Source of the DNA: Heloderma charlesbogerti
Taxonomy: Eukaryota > Chordata > Lepidosauria > Squamata > Helodermatidae
Direction of reading: 5' to 3'
Assembly (NCBI GenBank): GCA_026122225.1
Contig: JANEZZ010001906.1
Span: 310,001 to 374,000 of the forward strand
DNA: 64,000 nt
Shown here: piece by piece, positions 33,250-43,499 of the stretch
How the letters are laid out: each line of letters begins with the position of its first letter
How positions within the stretch are numbered: the stretch's first letter is position 1
Translations under genes and position numbers: made by a program
The notes under the pieces: model-generated
What the model saw: only the letters and a program-made list of their open reading frames with translations
Told to the model about the DNA's origin: nothing
Databases searched by the model: none

Positions 33250-34768
33250 ATAGGCCAGTGGCCAACATCCCCTTCCTGGGCAAGGTGCTTGAGCGGGTGG
33301 TTGTAGGACAGCTCCAGGCACTCTTGAATGAAACGGATTATCTAGATCCATTTCAATCGGGCTTCAGGCCTGGTTTTGGAACGGAAACTGCCTTGGTCGC
33401 CCTGTGGGATGACCTCTGCCGGGAGAGGGACAGGGGGAGTGCGACCCTGTTGATTCTCCTGGACCTCTCAGCGGCTTTCGATACCATCGACCATGGTATC
33501 CTTCTGGATAGGTTGTCTGGGTTGGGAGTTGGAGGCACTGCACTACAGTGGTTCCGCTCCTACTTGGATGGCCGATTCCAGAAGGTGGTGCTGGGGGATT
33601 ATTGCTCTGTGCCATGGCAATTGTGCCATGGGGTTCCACAGGGCAATATTCTATCCCCCATGCTGTTTAACATCTACATGAAACCGCTGGGGGAGGTTAT
33701 CCGGAGGTGTGGGCTGAGGTGCCATCAATATGCGGATGACACCCAGCTCTACCTCTCTTTCTCATCAAAACCAGGTGAGGCAGTGGCTGTTCTGAACCAG
33801 TGCCTGGGCACGGTAATGGACTGGATGAGGGCTAATAAACTGAAACTCAATCCAGACAAGACGGAGGTACTGTTAGTGGGTGGTTCGTCTGCCCGGCTAG
33901 GTGATATTCAACCTGTTCTGGAGAGGGTTGCACTCCCCCTAAAGGATCAGGTTCGTAGTTTGGGGGTGCTCTTGGATCCAGAACTGTCACTTGAGGCACA
34001 GGTGAACTCAGTGGCACGGAGCACTTTTTATCAGCTTAGGCTGGTATACCAACTACGCCCTTATCTGGACAGAGATAGCCTAGCTACAGTTATCCATGCT
34101 CTGATAACTTCTCGTCTGGATTACTGCAATGCGTTATACGTGGGGCTGCCTTTGAAAACGGTCCGGAAACTTCAGCTGGTCCAAAATAGGGCAGCAAGAT
34201 TGTTAACAGGGACTGGCCTGCGAGCTCATATTACGCCAGTACTTTTCCAGCTGCACTGGCTGCCAGTCCATTTCCGGGCCCGATTCAAAGTGCTGGTGTT
34301 AACATTCAAAGCCCTTAACGGCTTGGGGCCAGGTTACCTGAAGGATCGCCTCCTCCCATATGTGCCTGCCCGGACCTTAAGATCATCCTCAGCGGCCCTT
34401 CTCCGTGAGCCCCTGCCAAAGGAAGTGAGGCGGGTGGCTACTAGGAGGAGGGCTTTTTCTGTTGTGGCACCCCGGCTCTGGAATGAGCTCCCCAGTGAGG
34501 TTCGCCTGGCGCCTACGTTGTACTCCTTTCGGCGCCAGGTGAAGACCTTTTTATTTTCCCAGGCATTTTAGCTTTCTAAATTTTTATCTTTGCTGTTTTA
34601 AATCTGTATTTTAAACTCCTGTACTGCTGCTAGGTTTTATTGTGGTTGTATTGTTATATTGTGGTTTTAATGTTCTATATTTTTTAAACTGTTTTATTGT
34701 GTGTTGTTTGGTTTTAGTTTTTGTGAACCGCCCAGAGAGCTTCGGCTATTGGGCGGTATAGAAATGAA

Positions 34769-34803
<35 letters not shown>
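33250..34803 (+). mobile_element. Young 5'-truncated L2-clade LINE
   Basis: Flanked by ATATCTT (33243-33249 and 34804-34810). It contains an intact RT frame, then a 3' untranslated region with TTTTGTGAACCGCCCAGAGA, GGGCGGTATAGAAATG and about ten AAAT/ATAA repeats. Its unbroken frame contrasts with the decayed L2 just upstream, so it is a separate, later insertion. Confidence 0.85.
33258..34571 (+). CDS. L2 LINE reverse transcriptase (5'-truncated but open)
   Basis: 437 codons without interruption. RT blocks in order: 'DPFQSGFRPGFGTETAL' (30-46), 'LLDLSAAFDTIDH' with the first catalytic aspartate (67-79), 'HGVPQGNILSPMLFNIY' (124-140; the family usually has GSILSP), 'CHQYADDTQLYLSF' with YADD at 158-161, 'NKLKLNPDKTEVLLVGG', then the thumb and C-terminal part 'LDYCNALYVGLPLKT' and 'ITPVLFQLHWLPV'. 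The endonuclease and N-terminus are absent, so the copy is dead by truncation. The ATG chosen is simply the first in frame. Confidence 0.85.
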   Translation: MANIPFLGKVLERVVVGQLQALLNETDYLDPFQSGFRPGFGTETALVALWDDLCRERDRGSATLLILLDLSAAFDTIDHGILLDRLSGLGVGGTALQWFRSYLDGRFQKVVLGDYCSVPWQLCHGVPQGNILSPMLFNIYMKPLGEVIRRCGLRCHQYADDTQLYLSFSSKPGEAVAVLNQCLGTVMDWMRANKLKLNPDKTEVLLVGGSSARLGDIQPVLERVALPLKDQVRSLGVLLDPELSLEAQVNSVARSTFYQLRLVYQLRPYLDRDSLATVIHALITSRLDYCNALYVGLPLKTVRKLQLVQNRAARLLTGTGLRAHITPVLFQLHWLPVHFRARFKVLVLTFKALNGLGPGYLKDRLLPYVPARTLRSSSAALLREPLPKEVRRVATRRRAFSVVAPRLWNELPSEVRLAPTLYSFRRQVKTFLFSQAF

Positions 34804-34805
34804 AT
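34762..34805. repeat. (AAAT)n microsatellite, LINE tail
   Basis: About ten AATA units directly at the L2 3' end. Confidence 0.9.
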
Positions 34806-34810
34806 ATCTT

Positions 34811-35799
34811 GTCTAGGTCTTAAAGCAACTTCTTCAAACTCTGAATCAGACTCTTCCTCTGAGACTGCGGCAGCAGGCCAAGACATGGCAGAGGTCTATT
34901 TCATTATTCTGGCCTGCAAGATCCAGTATAACAGAGGTGAGAAACTCAACGGCCAAATTCAATTTTGGAGGATCTCTCAGGGGCCACATTCCACTTGTGG
35001 CAGTTGTGGGCAGGGCTGAAGGCAAAAGGGGTGGGGTCAAAAATACAAAAAAACCCAGCATGTTGTAGCTTCTAGGTCTTTCTGCTAATAACTATGCCTT
35101 AGGAGAGGTGTTTCAACCTTTTAGAATGGGGAAAAACTGCAGAAAAGCTGGGAAAATACCAATCAGTAGTTGGGGAAAGGGGGGTGGCTGTCTGGAGAAC
35201 CCCAATGGGTCGATTTGACCTCCAGGCCTGGGGTTCCCCACTCCTGCAGTACAGGAACCCTTGATGGTCCCCTGTGACAAGTTTGCAAAACACTTTAAGT
35301 AAAAAATTGCTCATATCTGCCGTTACTTGGACACTGCTGTTGGAACAGCTCAGTCAGTGAATGTGTCCATAGCTCCATCCGGTCCAGTTTTCAGGAATTA
35401 TTTTCAGTTGTTCAGGCCTGAGGTTCTTGGAGGGGTATGGTCAACTACTTGTATGACGATTCTTGACTTACTGTGATGATAACTCCTAACAACTCTCTGA
35501 GTTGCTAAAATTAGCATGTCAACAGTTTTCAGTCCCTTGGTTTTTTCTCTCTCTTAAATTTATACAGTGTAATGGAAGAACATACTATTGTCTTTACATT
35601 TTTACAAGTATTCCAATAAAAATTACTGCATAATATAGCCTTTAAATGACATTAAGTGTGCTTTAATTTCCCCCCTGAAATATTTCAAATCAAAGACTTG
35701 CAGTATACTGGGCCAAAAAATTAACATGGGGTACTTTCTTTTTAGCTTTATTTACTAATACAAGTAAAATGAACATGCTGAATATCTCTCTCTCTAGGG
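34811..35799. other. Unrecognised sequence with hAT-like traces
   Basis: AACGGCCAAATTC and GGGGCCACATTCCACTTGTGG (34950-35000) resemble common non-autonomous hAT repeats, but no ends or target duplication were found. No gene recognised. Confidence 0.35.
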
Positions 35800-35935
35800 C
35801 AGGGGTGGAAAACTTGTGGCTCTCCTGATGTTTTGGCCTATGGCTCCCATCAGCTCTAGCCAGCATAGCCAATGGTGAGGGATGATGGGAGTTGTAGGCC
35901 AAAACTTGAGGAGGACCACAAATTGCCCACCCCTA
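35800..35935. mobile_element. hAT-type MITE, 136 bp, near palindrome
   Basis: CAGGGGTGGAAAACTTGTGG at the left and CCACAAATTGCCCACCCCTA at the right. CCAAAACTT/GTTTTGG and TGATGGGAGTTGTAGGCC fold back in the middle. Flanks CTCTAGGG and CTCTGGGA agree at 6 of 8 positions. Confidence 0.75.
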
Positions 35936-36199
35936 CTCTGGGAAATGAGAACATTTTCCTTTGCAAACTGATTTTTCCCATGCAAATGAATCTAATTTGC
36001 ACTGGATTTTTTTCTGATACAAACTGAAAAAATTTCTATGCAAATGAACCTATGCAAATGACCCTGATTTGCACTGGACTTTTTCCTGATACGAACTGAA
36101 ATTTTTCCTATGCAAACAACCCTATTCAAATTATCCTAATTTGCATTAGATTTTTTTCCAGAAAATTTCCCAATTCAGAATTTTCCAGAAAACCCATAT

Positions 36200-37335
36200 C
36201 ACTGCTGTTCAGATTCCATCCTATATCTTATGCTATTTGACATCTATATGCAGTTGCTAGGAGAGGTCATCTGGGGATTTGGGGTTAAATGTCATCAGCT
36301 TGTAGATAGCACACAGCTGTATTTCTCTATGATGTAATCTAGATCAAGTGGGGTGACAGAAGAACTAAATCATCTGTGTACAGTATTGGGCTGGATAAGT
36401 TTTAGTAAACTGAAACTTGTCCCCATAGGATGAAAGCACTGTGGGTGGATGGTTCCCTAGTCTGAGAAGCAGGGGCGGGGGGTTCAATTTGTTCCGGATG
36501 GGGTTGCAATTCTTCTGAAAGATCAGGTTCACCGCTTGGGAGTACTCCTTTATCCAGCTTTGTCCCTTGAGGCACAGGTGTCCTCAGTGGCATGTTGTGC
36601 TTTCTACCAGAATAGTACACCAGCTGCAATTTCTCCTGAACAGGCAGGGACAGTCTGGCAATAGTGACCCATGCTCTTGTAACGTCCTACTTAGACTCCT
36701 GTAGTGTGTTGTACATAGGACTGCCGTTGAAGATGATTCAGAAGGAACAAGTTCACAACACAGCAGCTGGGATCTAGACTGGGATGGTTCACTGCCCGTT
36801 TGAGAGATCTACACTGATTTACTGGTTCACTTCTGAGCCCGATTCAAGGTGCTGGCTTTAACCTTTAAAGCCCTTTATGGCTTAGGAAACAGGTACCTTA
36901 AAAACCACTTTCTTCCATATCAACCTGCCTGAACATTAAGACCTTCCACTGAAAGTACCACCATCATCAGAGATCATGTGGGTATCAACAAAGGGGAGGG
37001 ATTTCTCATCTGTGGACTCCGATTATGGAACTCCATCCCCGTGAAGGCTTGCCTGGCACTGACTGCGTTATCTTTTATAATGAAGTCTGAAGTCATTTTA
37101 ATTGTCTTGGGCACTTCAATGGTTTGTATTCTAAATATTGGAATGATGCTGTATTTAGTACTGCTGTTTTTTTCTCTGCTGTTTTAATCGTTATTCCATT
37201 GTGTTTTGTTACTGATGATGATTTGAATGGAGTGATTGCATATGTTATTGTTGTGTTTTTTGTTTTAACTCCGCTGTAAACTGCTCTGGGTGAGATACTA
37301 TGAAGGGCAATATAAAATGCCATATATAAATTAAC
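36200..37335 (+). pseudogene. Decayed L2-clade LINE 3' half
   Basis: Traces of LFDIYMQLLGEVI (36233-36270), KCHQL-D-TQLYFSM (about 36288-36330), GVLL-P-LSLEAQV (36540-36580), the C-terminal 'WDFSSVDSDYGTPSP'-like remnants and a tail with GTAAACTGCTCTGGGTGAGA. Frame is broken repeatedly. Confidence 0.75.
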
Positions 37336-37629
37336 AGACACTTAGGTACTAGCACAGCAGTTTGAGAATCAGTTAGCTACTTCAGCCATTTTTTAATCCT
37401 TAATACCCACTGGGTATCCCATCCCTTTGTGATCAGCAACAACAGCTCTGTTACAGTTTTATATAAATCCTTTTCATTGCCTCCTGTATCCCAGCTAGAA
37501 TTAATCAATAAGTAGTTAGCAGATAATGTCAAGCTATAATGCAAGAATGTACACATTCGAGGCCCAGATTCTGGCAAAATATGCGTCTTCCCTTAACACT
37601 ACAGCGCTGGTAGCAATGTACTAGGGAAG

Positions 37630-37755
37630 CCTTTCTCAATCTGGTGCCCTCCAGATGTGTTGGACTCCATCTCTCATTATCCCCAGCTGGCATGGGGATG
37701 ATGGGAATTATACTCCAATATATCTGGGGGGCACCAAGTTGGGGAAAGGCTGCAG
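37630..37755. mobile_element. Small palindromic MITE
   Basis: CTGGTGCCCTCCAGATGTGT at the left and ATCTGGGGGGCACCAAGTTG at the right form a fold-back. Same family as 26915-27022. Confidence 0.75.
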
Positions 37756-38825
37756 TAAGATAACTGAAACACATGAGTTCCTATTCCTAATATATAACTA
37801 GGGTTATGTCATGCTCAGTCAAGGAGTGGTCCAGTGTACAAAATCCCATCTGGCTGTAACATGAAGGGACAGAGTTCGAAGGGCCTAAAGCGCAGAGGTG
37901 ATTAAAATATTTCATATCCTTCAATATACAGCTCTGTACAAGTATTCATTTGCATAACAAATTGTCACTGGAAACTATGTAGGATGGGTTGCTTTGCAAA
38001 TTTTCTATGCATACATTCAAATTGCTGTCACCCTTCATCCATGACAACCGAAACGGGAGCAACAAATACTTTCATTATTCTAAAATCCATTTCCCATTCA
38101 TGTCATGAGTTGAGCTCTCTCTCTCTCTCTTTTATGTTTTTCCAATGCCATCAGCAGGTTTATTTAAAAGTATGTTTTATTATTTTATGCTGGTTTCGTT
38201 GATAGACAAGGGACAGTAATTATAGGATATTTTGATATATGAGTTATCTACCTAGACAAGGACTACATAAATTCAGGAGCAGCTGCTCTAATATTATATT
38301 ATAATTATCCCCACACTCTGAAAAGTAGTGATTTCTCTCAAGGAGTATGTAAGCAAGAATCTAATCAAGCATGTTCACGATGTCCTAATGGTGTCTTTTG
38401 TCTAAAATGCTATCCTTCTACGGACAAGATGGTCAATAATTGTTAAGGAGAATGTTTACTCACTGTCCTATGGAGATCAAAGCTAGTAAGTAGTGCGCAA
38501 ATTTCATTCATTGATGATCCCATCCTGGCCCACTGCAGATTCATAAATGGTTATGCCAAGTCACGGTCAAATTGTCTTGTCCCTTCTCTCAGGTACAGAG
38601 AGCAAGATCTTTAACAGTACTCGCGGAATGGAAGATGGAGTGTGTGACCATAGCGTTTGCAAATAAAGTAAAGGTCTTGATGTGGGACAATTTCCAAATG
38701 GCATTAAAACTGCACCTTAGAGCTGCATCATGGCAAAATTAGAGAAGGCCCTTCCACGGTAAAAATATATGTTTATGCCAGCTGTACATAAACTTAAGTT
38801 AACCCCTGTGTGTATTTTCATCCTG
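37756..38825. other. Unrecognised AT-rich sequence
   Basis: No gene recognised. A CT repeat lies at 38116-38132. Confidence 0.4.
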
Positions 38826-39113
38826 ATAACCCTGAGTGCTCATTGGAAGGACAGATACTGAAGCTGAAGCTCAAATATTTTGGCCACCTAATGAGAAGAG
38901 AAAACTCACTGGAAAAGACCCTGATGCTGGGAAAGATTGAAGGCAAAAGGAGAAGGGGATGGCAGAGGATGAGATGGCTAGATAGCATCACCGATGCAAT
39001 GAATATGAACTTGAGTACACTCCGGGAGAGAGCGGAGGACAGGAAGGCCTGGCGTGCTATGGTCCATGGGGTAACGAAGAGTCGGACACGACTTAACAAC
39101 TGAACAACAACAA
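38826..39113 (+). mobile_element. 5'-truncated BovB LINE (3' end only)
   Basis: Only the last part of the RT C-terminus remains ('CSLEGQILKLKLKYFGHLMR' to 'HGVTKSRT'), open over its length. It is followed by CGGACACGACTTAACAACTG and ACAACAACAACAAC repeats. It is very close to the 24460-24725 portion of the long BovB copy. Confidence 0.9.
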
Positions 39114-39315
39114 CAACACATGTTAAACTCTAGGCACAAGCCATACATATGTTACCATACATATCAGTAAGTGTGCTGAAGGCTGACATTTATTAGTTAT
39201 CAGCCACTTAAGCAGGCCAGTGGAAATATCAGAAAACACTGAGAGCTGTTTTTTATACTTATTTCCCTAATTGACTAGTTCACATTGGCATTTATCATAA
39301 CAGCAAATCACAGAA

Positions 39316-40895
39316 TCATAGAATAGTAGGCTTGGAAGGGGCCTGTAAGACCATCGTGTCCAACCCTCTGCTCAATACAGGAATCCAAGTCAGTGCATCC
39401 AGCCTTGTCTTGAATGCTTCCGGTATGGTAGAGCCCACCATCTCCCTAGGTAATTGGTTCCATTGTCGTATTGCTCTAACAGTCAGGACGTTTTTTCTGA
39501 TGTTCAGCCGGAATCTGGCTTCCTGTAACTTGAGCCCATTATTCCGTGTCCTGCACTCTGGGATGATCAAGAAGAGATCCTGGCCTTCTTCTCTGTGACA
39601 ACCTTTCAAGTACTTGAAGAGTGCTATCATATCTCCCCTCAGGCTTCTCTTCTCAAGGCTAAACATGCCCAGTTCTTTCAGTCTCTCTTCATAGGGCTTT
39701 GTTTCCAGTCCCCTGATCATCTTCGTTGGCCTCCTCTGAACCCTCTCCAGTTTCTCTGCATCCTTCTTAAAGTGCGGTGCCCAGAACTGGACACAGTACT
39801 CCAGATGAGGCCTAACCAGTGCTGAATAGAGGGGAACTAGTACTTCCCGTGATTTGGAAACTATACTTCTAATAATGCAGTCCAAAATAGCATTTGCCTT
39901 TTTTGCAGCCACATCATATTGTTGGCTCATATTCAGCTTGTGATCGACAACAATTCCAAGATCCTTCTTGCTTGTAGTGTTGTTGAGCCACGTATCCCCC
40001 ATCTTGTAACTGTGCATTTGGTTTCTTTTTCCTAGGGCTAGAACTTGGCATTTATCCCTATTAAATGTCATTCTGTTGTTTTCTGCCCAGTGCTCCAGCC
40101 TATCAAGATCACTTTGAATTTTGTTTCTGTCTTCCAGGGTATTCGCTATCCCGCCCAATTTTGTGTCATCTGCAAATTTGATCAGCATTCCCTGCACCTC
40201 CTCATTAATAGAAATTTTGTGAACCGCCCAGAGAGCTTCGGCTATTGGGCAGTATAGAAATGAAATAAATAAATAAATAAATAGAAATGTGGAAGAGCAC
40301 TGGGCCCAGGACTGAGCCCTGCAGTATCCCTCTTGTTACCTCTCCCCAGTTTGAGAAGATCCCATTGATAAGCACTCTTGGAATCCAATTCTGTAGCCAG
40401 CTGTGGATCCACCTGATAGTTGTTTCATCTGGACCACTTTGAGCTAGTTTGCTGATCAGGATGTCATGGGGCTCTTTGTCAAAAGCTTTGCTGAAGTCAA
40501 GGTATGTTATGTCCACAGCATTCCTGCGCAAGACCTGATCAAAAAATGAGATTAGATTTGTCTGGATTCTTGACAAATCCATTTTGGCTTTGAGTAATCA
40601 CTGCATCATTTTCAAGGTGCTTACAGATGGATTGCTTTATCATCTGCTCCAGAATTTTCCCAGGGATTGATGTCAGACTGACTGGTCTGTAGATCCCAGG
40701 TTCCTCCTTTTTGCCCTTTTTGATGATAGGGACAACATTAGCCCTCCTCCAGTCATCTGGCATTTCACCCATCCCCGATGATTTCTCACAGATAATAGAC
40801 AGTGGTTCTGAGAGCAATTCTGCCCGTTCCTTTTGTTTTGAGGTCATCTCTAAGCTTGTTGTGAAGCCATATTGGCTTCTTTGGTTGTCTTCCAC
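39316..40895 (-). pseudogene. CR1 reverse transcriptase
   Basis: RT blocks: 'MPDDWRRANVVPIIKKGKKE' (family usually VPIFKKG), 'YRPVSLTSIPGKILEQMIKQ', 'SQNGFVKNPDKSNLI', 'VDITYLDFSKAFDKEPHDIL' (first aspartate), 'GILQGSVLGPVLF', then the L2-tail insertion. 'IKFADDTKLGGIANTLEDRN' with the FADD catalytic box and the C-terminal 'YEERLKELGMFSLEKRSLRG' follow. Two frames are joined across the insertion and small indels. The C-terminal 293 codons (39316-40197) remain open. Confidence 0.88.
40213..40282 (+). mobile_element. Tail-only L2 LINE insertion (about 66-70 bp)
   Basis: Only the last part of the L2 3' end: GTGAACCGCCCAGAGAGCTT, ATTGGGCAGTATAGAAATGA and AAAT repeats. It is flanked by AATAGAAAT on both sides (about 40207-40215 and 40279-40287). 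It interrupts the CR1 RT frame. The very short insert shows that priming stopped after the conserved 3' tail. Confidence 0.8.
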
Positions 40896-41722
40896 CTTTT
40901 TTTCTTGTTGGAATAGTTCGTAATTGTGCCTTTAGAATTTCCTTTTTTAAAAACTCCCACCCATCTTGGATTCCTTTTCTCATTAGAGTCACTTGCCATG
41001 AGACCTTACTTATCAATGTTCTGAGTTTATTAAAATTGGCTTTCCTAAAATCCAGGGTACGTGTTTGGCTACACTCAACTTTTGCTTCCTTTAGAACCAA
41101 GAACTCAAGCACAATGTGGTCACTTTCCCTCAGAGTTCCCATAACTGCTACTTTATCCACAAAGTCATCTCTGTTGGTTAGGATCAAGTCAAGGATAGCC
41201 GATCCTCTAGTTCCTTCCTGTACTTTCTGTAGGAGGAAGTTATCCACAACACAAGTCAGGAATTTCTTGGGGGGGCATGTTTTGCAGAATTTGTCTCCCA
41301 ACAGATATCAGAGAAATTGAAGTCCCCCATTACTACTACATCATGCTTCCTTGAAACATTGGCTATTTGCTTTTCAAAAGTTTCATCGTCTTCTCCTTGA
41401 TTGGGTGGCCGGTAGTAGACTCTGACCACCAGGTTCCTTTTATTCTTTGCTTCATTTATTTTGATCCAGATGCTCTTGATGGGGCTACCAAGCTCATCCT
41501 CGTGTATTTCTGTGCAGAGATATGTATTTTTCACATATAGTGCAACTCCACCTCCCTTTCTGTTCCCTCTGTTCTTTTTGAACAAGTTATATCTTTCAAT
41601 TGCTGTATTCCGGTCATGGGAGTCATCCGACCAAGTTCCAGTTACATCTATCAAGTCATAATTTCCTTCCTGTATTAAGAGTTCAAGTTCATTCTGTTTG
41701 TTTCCCATACTCTGGGCATTAG
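40781..41722 (-). pseudogene. CR1 endonuclease domain and linker
   Basis: AP-endonuclease-like domain: 'NAQSMGNKQNELELLI', 'DVTGTWSDDSHD' (the usual ITETWWD glutamate region, here altered), 'GGGVALYVKN', 'VYYRPPNQGEDDE', 'VVVMGDFNFSDICWE', 'ILDLILTNRDDFVDKV' and 'ESDHIVLEF'. The frame shifts near 41256-41301. The linker 'KKGGRQPKKPIWLHNKLRDD' follows. The altered glutamate motif and frameshift make it inactive. Confidence 0.85.
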
Positions 41723-42020
41723 TAGGGATGTATGAATCACTTACCTGGTTCCGGTCGGGGCATCCGCTGGGGGGGGAGGCACTCCGTCCCTCCCCCCGGA
41801 ATCCTCGACAGGGGGGGAGGCGATCCGGAGTAAATACTATGTAAGTATTTACGTAGCCTATCACGGCATGCCCCCCCAAAAAACGGCGTATGCAAATGGT
41901 GGCAGCTACAGTGGCCGCCATTTGCGTTCCCTATTTTTCGCCGTTTTATCCTACGTAAATATTTATGTAGGCAATTACGGCGGAAAAAAAGGGAACCGCA
42001 AATAGCGTAGTGGGTGCTAT
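41723..42020. mobile_element. GC-rich palindromic hAT-type element
   Basis: Starts TAGGGATGTATGAATCAC. It holds GGAGGCACTCCGTCCCTCC, then TACGTAGCCTATCACGGC, GCAAATGGTGG and a near-palindrome at about 41939-41982 centred on TACGTAAATATTTATGTA. The right terminus was not found. Confidence 0.65.
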
Positions 42021-42024
42021 TTAG

Positions 42025-42125
42025 TCCAGCATTCTGTTCACACAGTGTTAACTGTGTTAACTGTTAACAGTGTTAACTGTTAACAAACAGTGTTAACTGT
42101 TCACATACAGTGTTTAATAAGAGAA
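42025..42125. repeat. Short GTTAACTGTTAACA-type tandem motif
   Basis: CAGTGTTAACTGTTAACA and variants recur four times between 42039 and 42110, followed by TTCACATACAGTG. Confidence 0.7.
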
Positions 42126-42314
42126 GACAAATTCTGTTCACCAGCTGTTAACGGGAAACCCACAAGCAGGACATGAGTGCAACACCACCCTCCTGGCCAT
42201 GTTCTCCAGCAACTGGTGTACATAGGCTTACTGCCTCTGATACTGGAGGCAGCATAGAGGAATCAGGATGAGTAACTATTGATAGCCTTCTCCTCCAGGA
42301 GCAGTCTCTGATTA

Positions 42315-42545
42315 CAACAGGGGTGCAGGACTGTTTTGAGGTGGGGAGCCGGATTGCCCCACAAACCCTGTGCCCTGCAGGCCAGATGACACCAGCAGGT
42401 GTGGCCCACCCTTGACATCATGTCAGGTGGCATGGCCCAGCCCCTGACATCTCCCCCCTTTTTTCTTTCTTTTTTCTTCTTCTTTGTACTGGAAAGAGGC
42501 ATGGAACTGTGCCTCCTCCCAGCACAGAGAATGCCCAGGCCACTC
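42315..42545. mobile_element. hAT-like repeat, partial, related to 44334-44676
   Basis: CAGGGGTGCAGGACT at its left end, then TTTTGAGGTGGGGAGCCGGA, GGCCAGATGACACCAGCAGG and GGAAAGAGGCATGG, as in the element at 44334. The right end is not clear. Confidence 0.55.
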
Positions 42546-42697
42546 TGCATCCTTGCTGCTAACTCTAATCTGAAATAATCTAGCATGGATGTGGGGTGGC
42601 CTGGGTGTTGGGACCTACCTGTATGGGGAAGAGCAGCCACTCTCTGCATTGCGGGCGAGTCCTGCCACCCACCACTCCACTCCCTGGAGATAGCAGT

Positions 42698-43262
42698 AGG
42701 GATGTACGAAAGTCACCTTTTTGAAGGGTGACATTCGCGGTAGGGGGGAGGCGCTCCGTCCCTCCCCCCGAAATTCTGTCCGGCCAGCTCCGCTCCACGG
42801 AGATTCCGCAGAGCTGCCGGCCGGGACCGCCCGCAACCGGACATCTGGCCGCTGGGCAGCCTGCAGGGATGCAAATGGCAGCTGCCGTAGCCGCTGCCGT
42901 TTGCGTCCCTGTATTTTGCTGTGATAGGCGTCATAAATATTTACGTAGCCTATCACGGCAAGCAAAAAACAACAACAGCGGACGCAAATGGCGGCGGCTA
43001 CGGTGGCCGCCATTTGCATTCCCTTTTTTTTCGCCATTTTAGCCTACGTAAATATTTATGTAGGCTATTATGGCGAAAAAAAGGGGGAACGCAAATGGCA
43101 TAGTGGGCGCCATTTGCGTTCCTTTTTTCCCCGCCATTTTAGCCTACGTAAATATTTACGTAGGCTAAAATGGCAGGAAAAAGGGAATGCATATGGCGGC
43201 CGCCGTAGCCGCCGCCATTTGCGTCCGCTGTTTGTTTGTTTTTTTGCTTGCCGTGATAGGCT
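42698..43262. mobile_element. GC-rich hAT-type element with nested palindromes
   Basis: Starts TAGGGATGTACGAAAG. The part 42950-43262 is one large inverted repeat whose centre lies near 43105 and whose arms (about 155 bp each) carry GCGGACGCAAATGGCGGC and its complement. Each arm contains its own palindrome: 43032-43075 (44 bp, two mismatched pairs) and 43133-43174 (42 bp, perfect), both centred on TACGTAAATATTTAYGTA. No transposase. The right terminus is unclear: flanks 42608-42660 and 43265-43325 share GGGGAAGAG and GCGGGC motifs. Confidence 0.75.
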
Positions 43263-43499
43263 CCTGTGTGGGGAAGAGTTGGCTACTCTCCCCAGTGCGG
43301 GCAAGTCTCCCCACCTCTGCTACCTCTGATCTGAGATCAGCGATGATATTCAACGATCATGCCTGAATTAGAAAAAAAAAAATCACGGAGAAGCCACAAT
43401 TCTTCAAAGATAACGCCTCAATTAAAAAAGAAAAGAAAAGCCGAAGGTGGTAAAACTTAGTCTCATTTGAAGGGATACAACAACCCCCTGCTCAGTGCA

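Larger units (their letters stand above)
39306..41722 (-). mobile_element. CR1 LINE, long ORF2-bearing copy
   Basis: The minus strand runs from the endonuclease (41.7 kb) through RT to the canonical CR1 3' end (plus-strand CAGAATCATAGAATAG at 39310-39325). An L2 tail is inserted at about 40213-40282. At 41723 its 5' side is cut by a GC-rich hAT-type element directly upstream of the 'TNAQSMGNKQNELE' start of the endonuclease. Confidence 0.9.

Noticed and set aside
42615..43353. Cluster of overlapping 60-140-codon frames on both strands
   Set aside because: Their repeating alanine-rich text is the palindromic repeat read both ways; no protein family.
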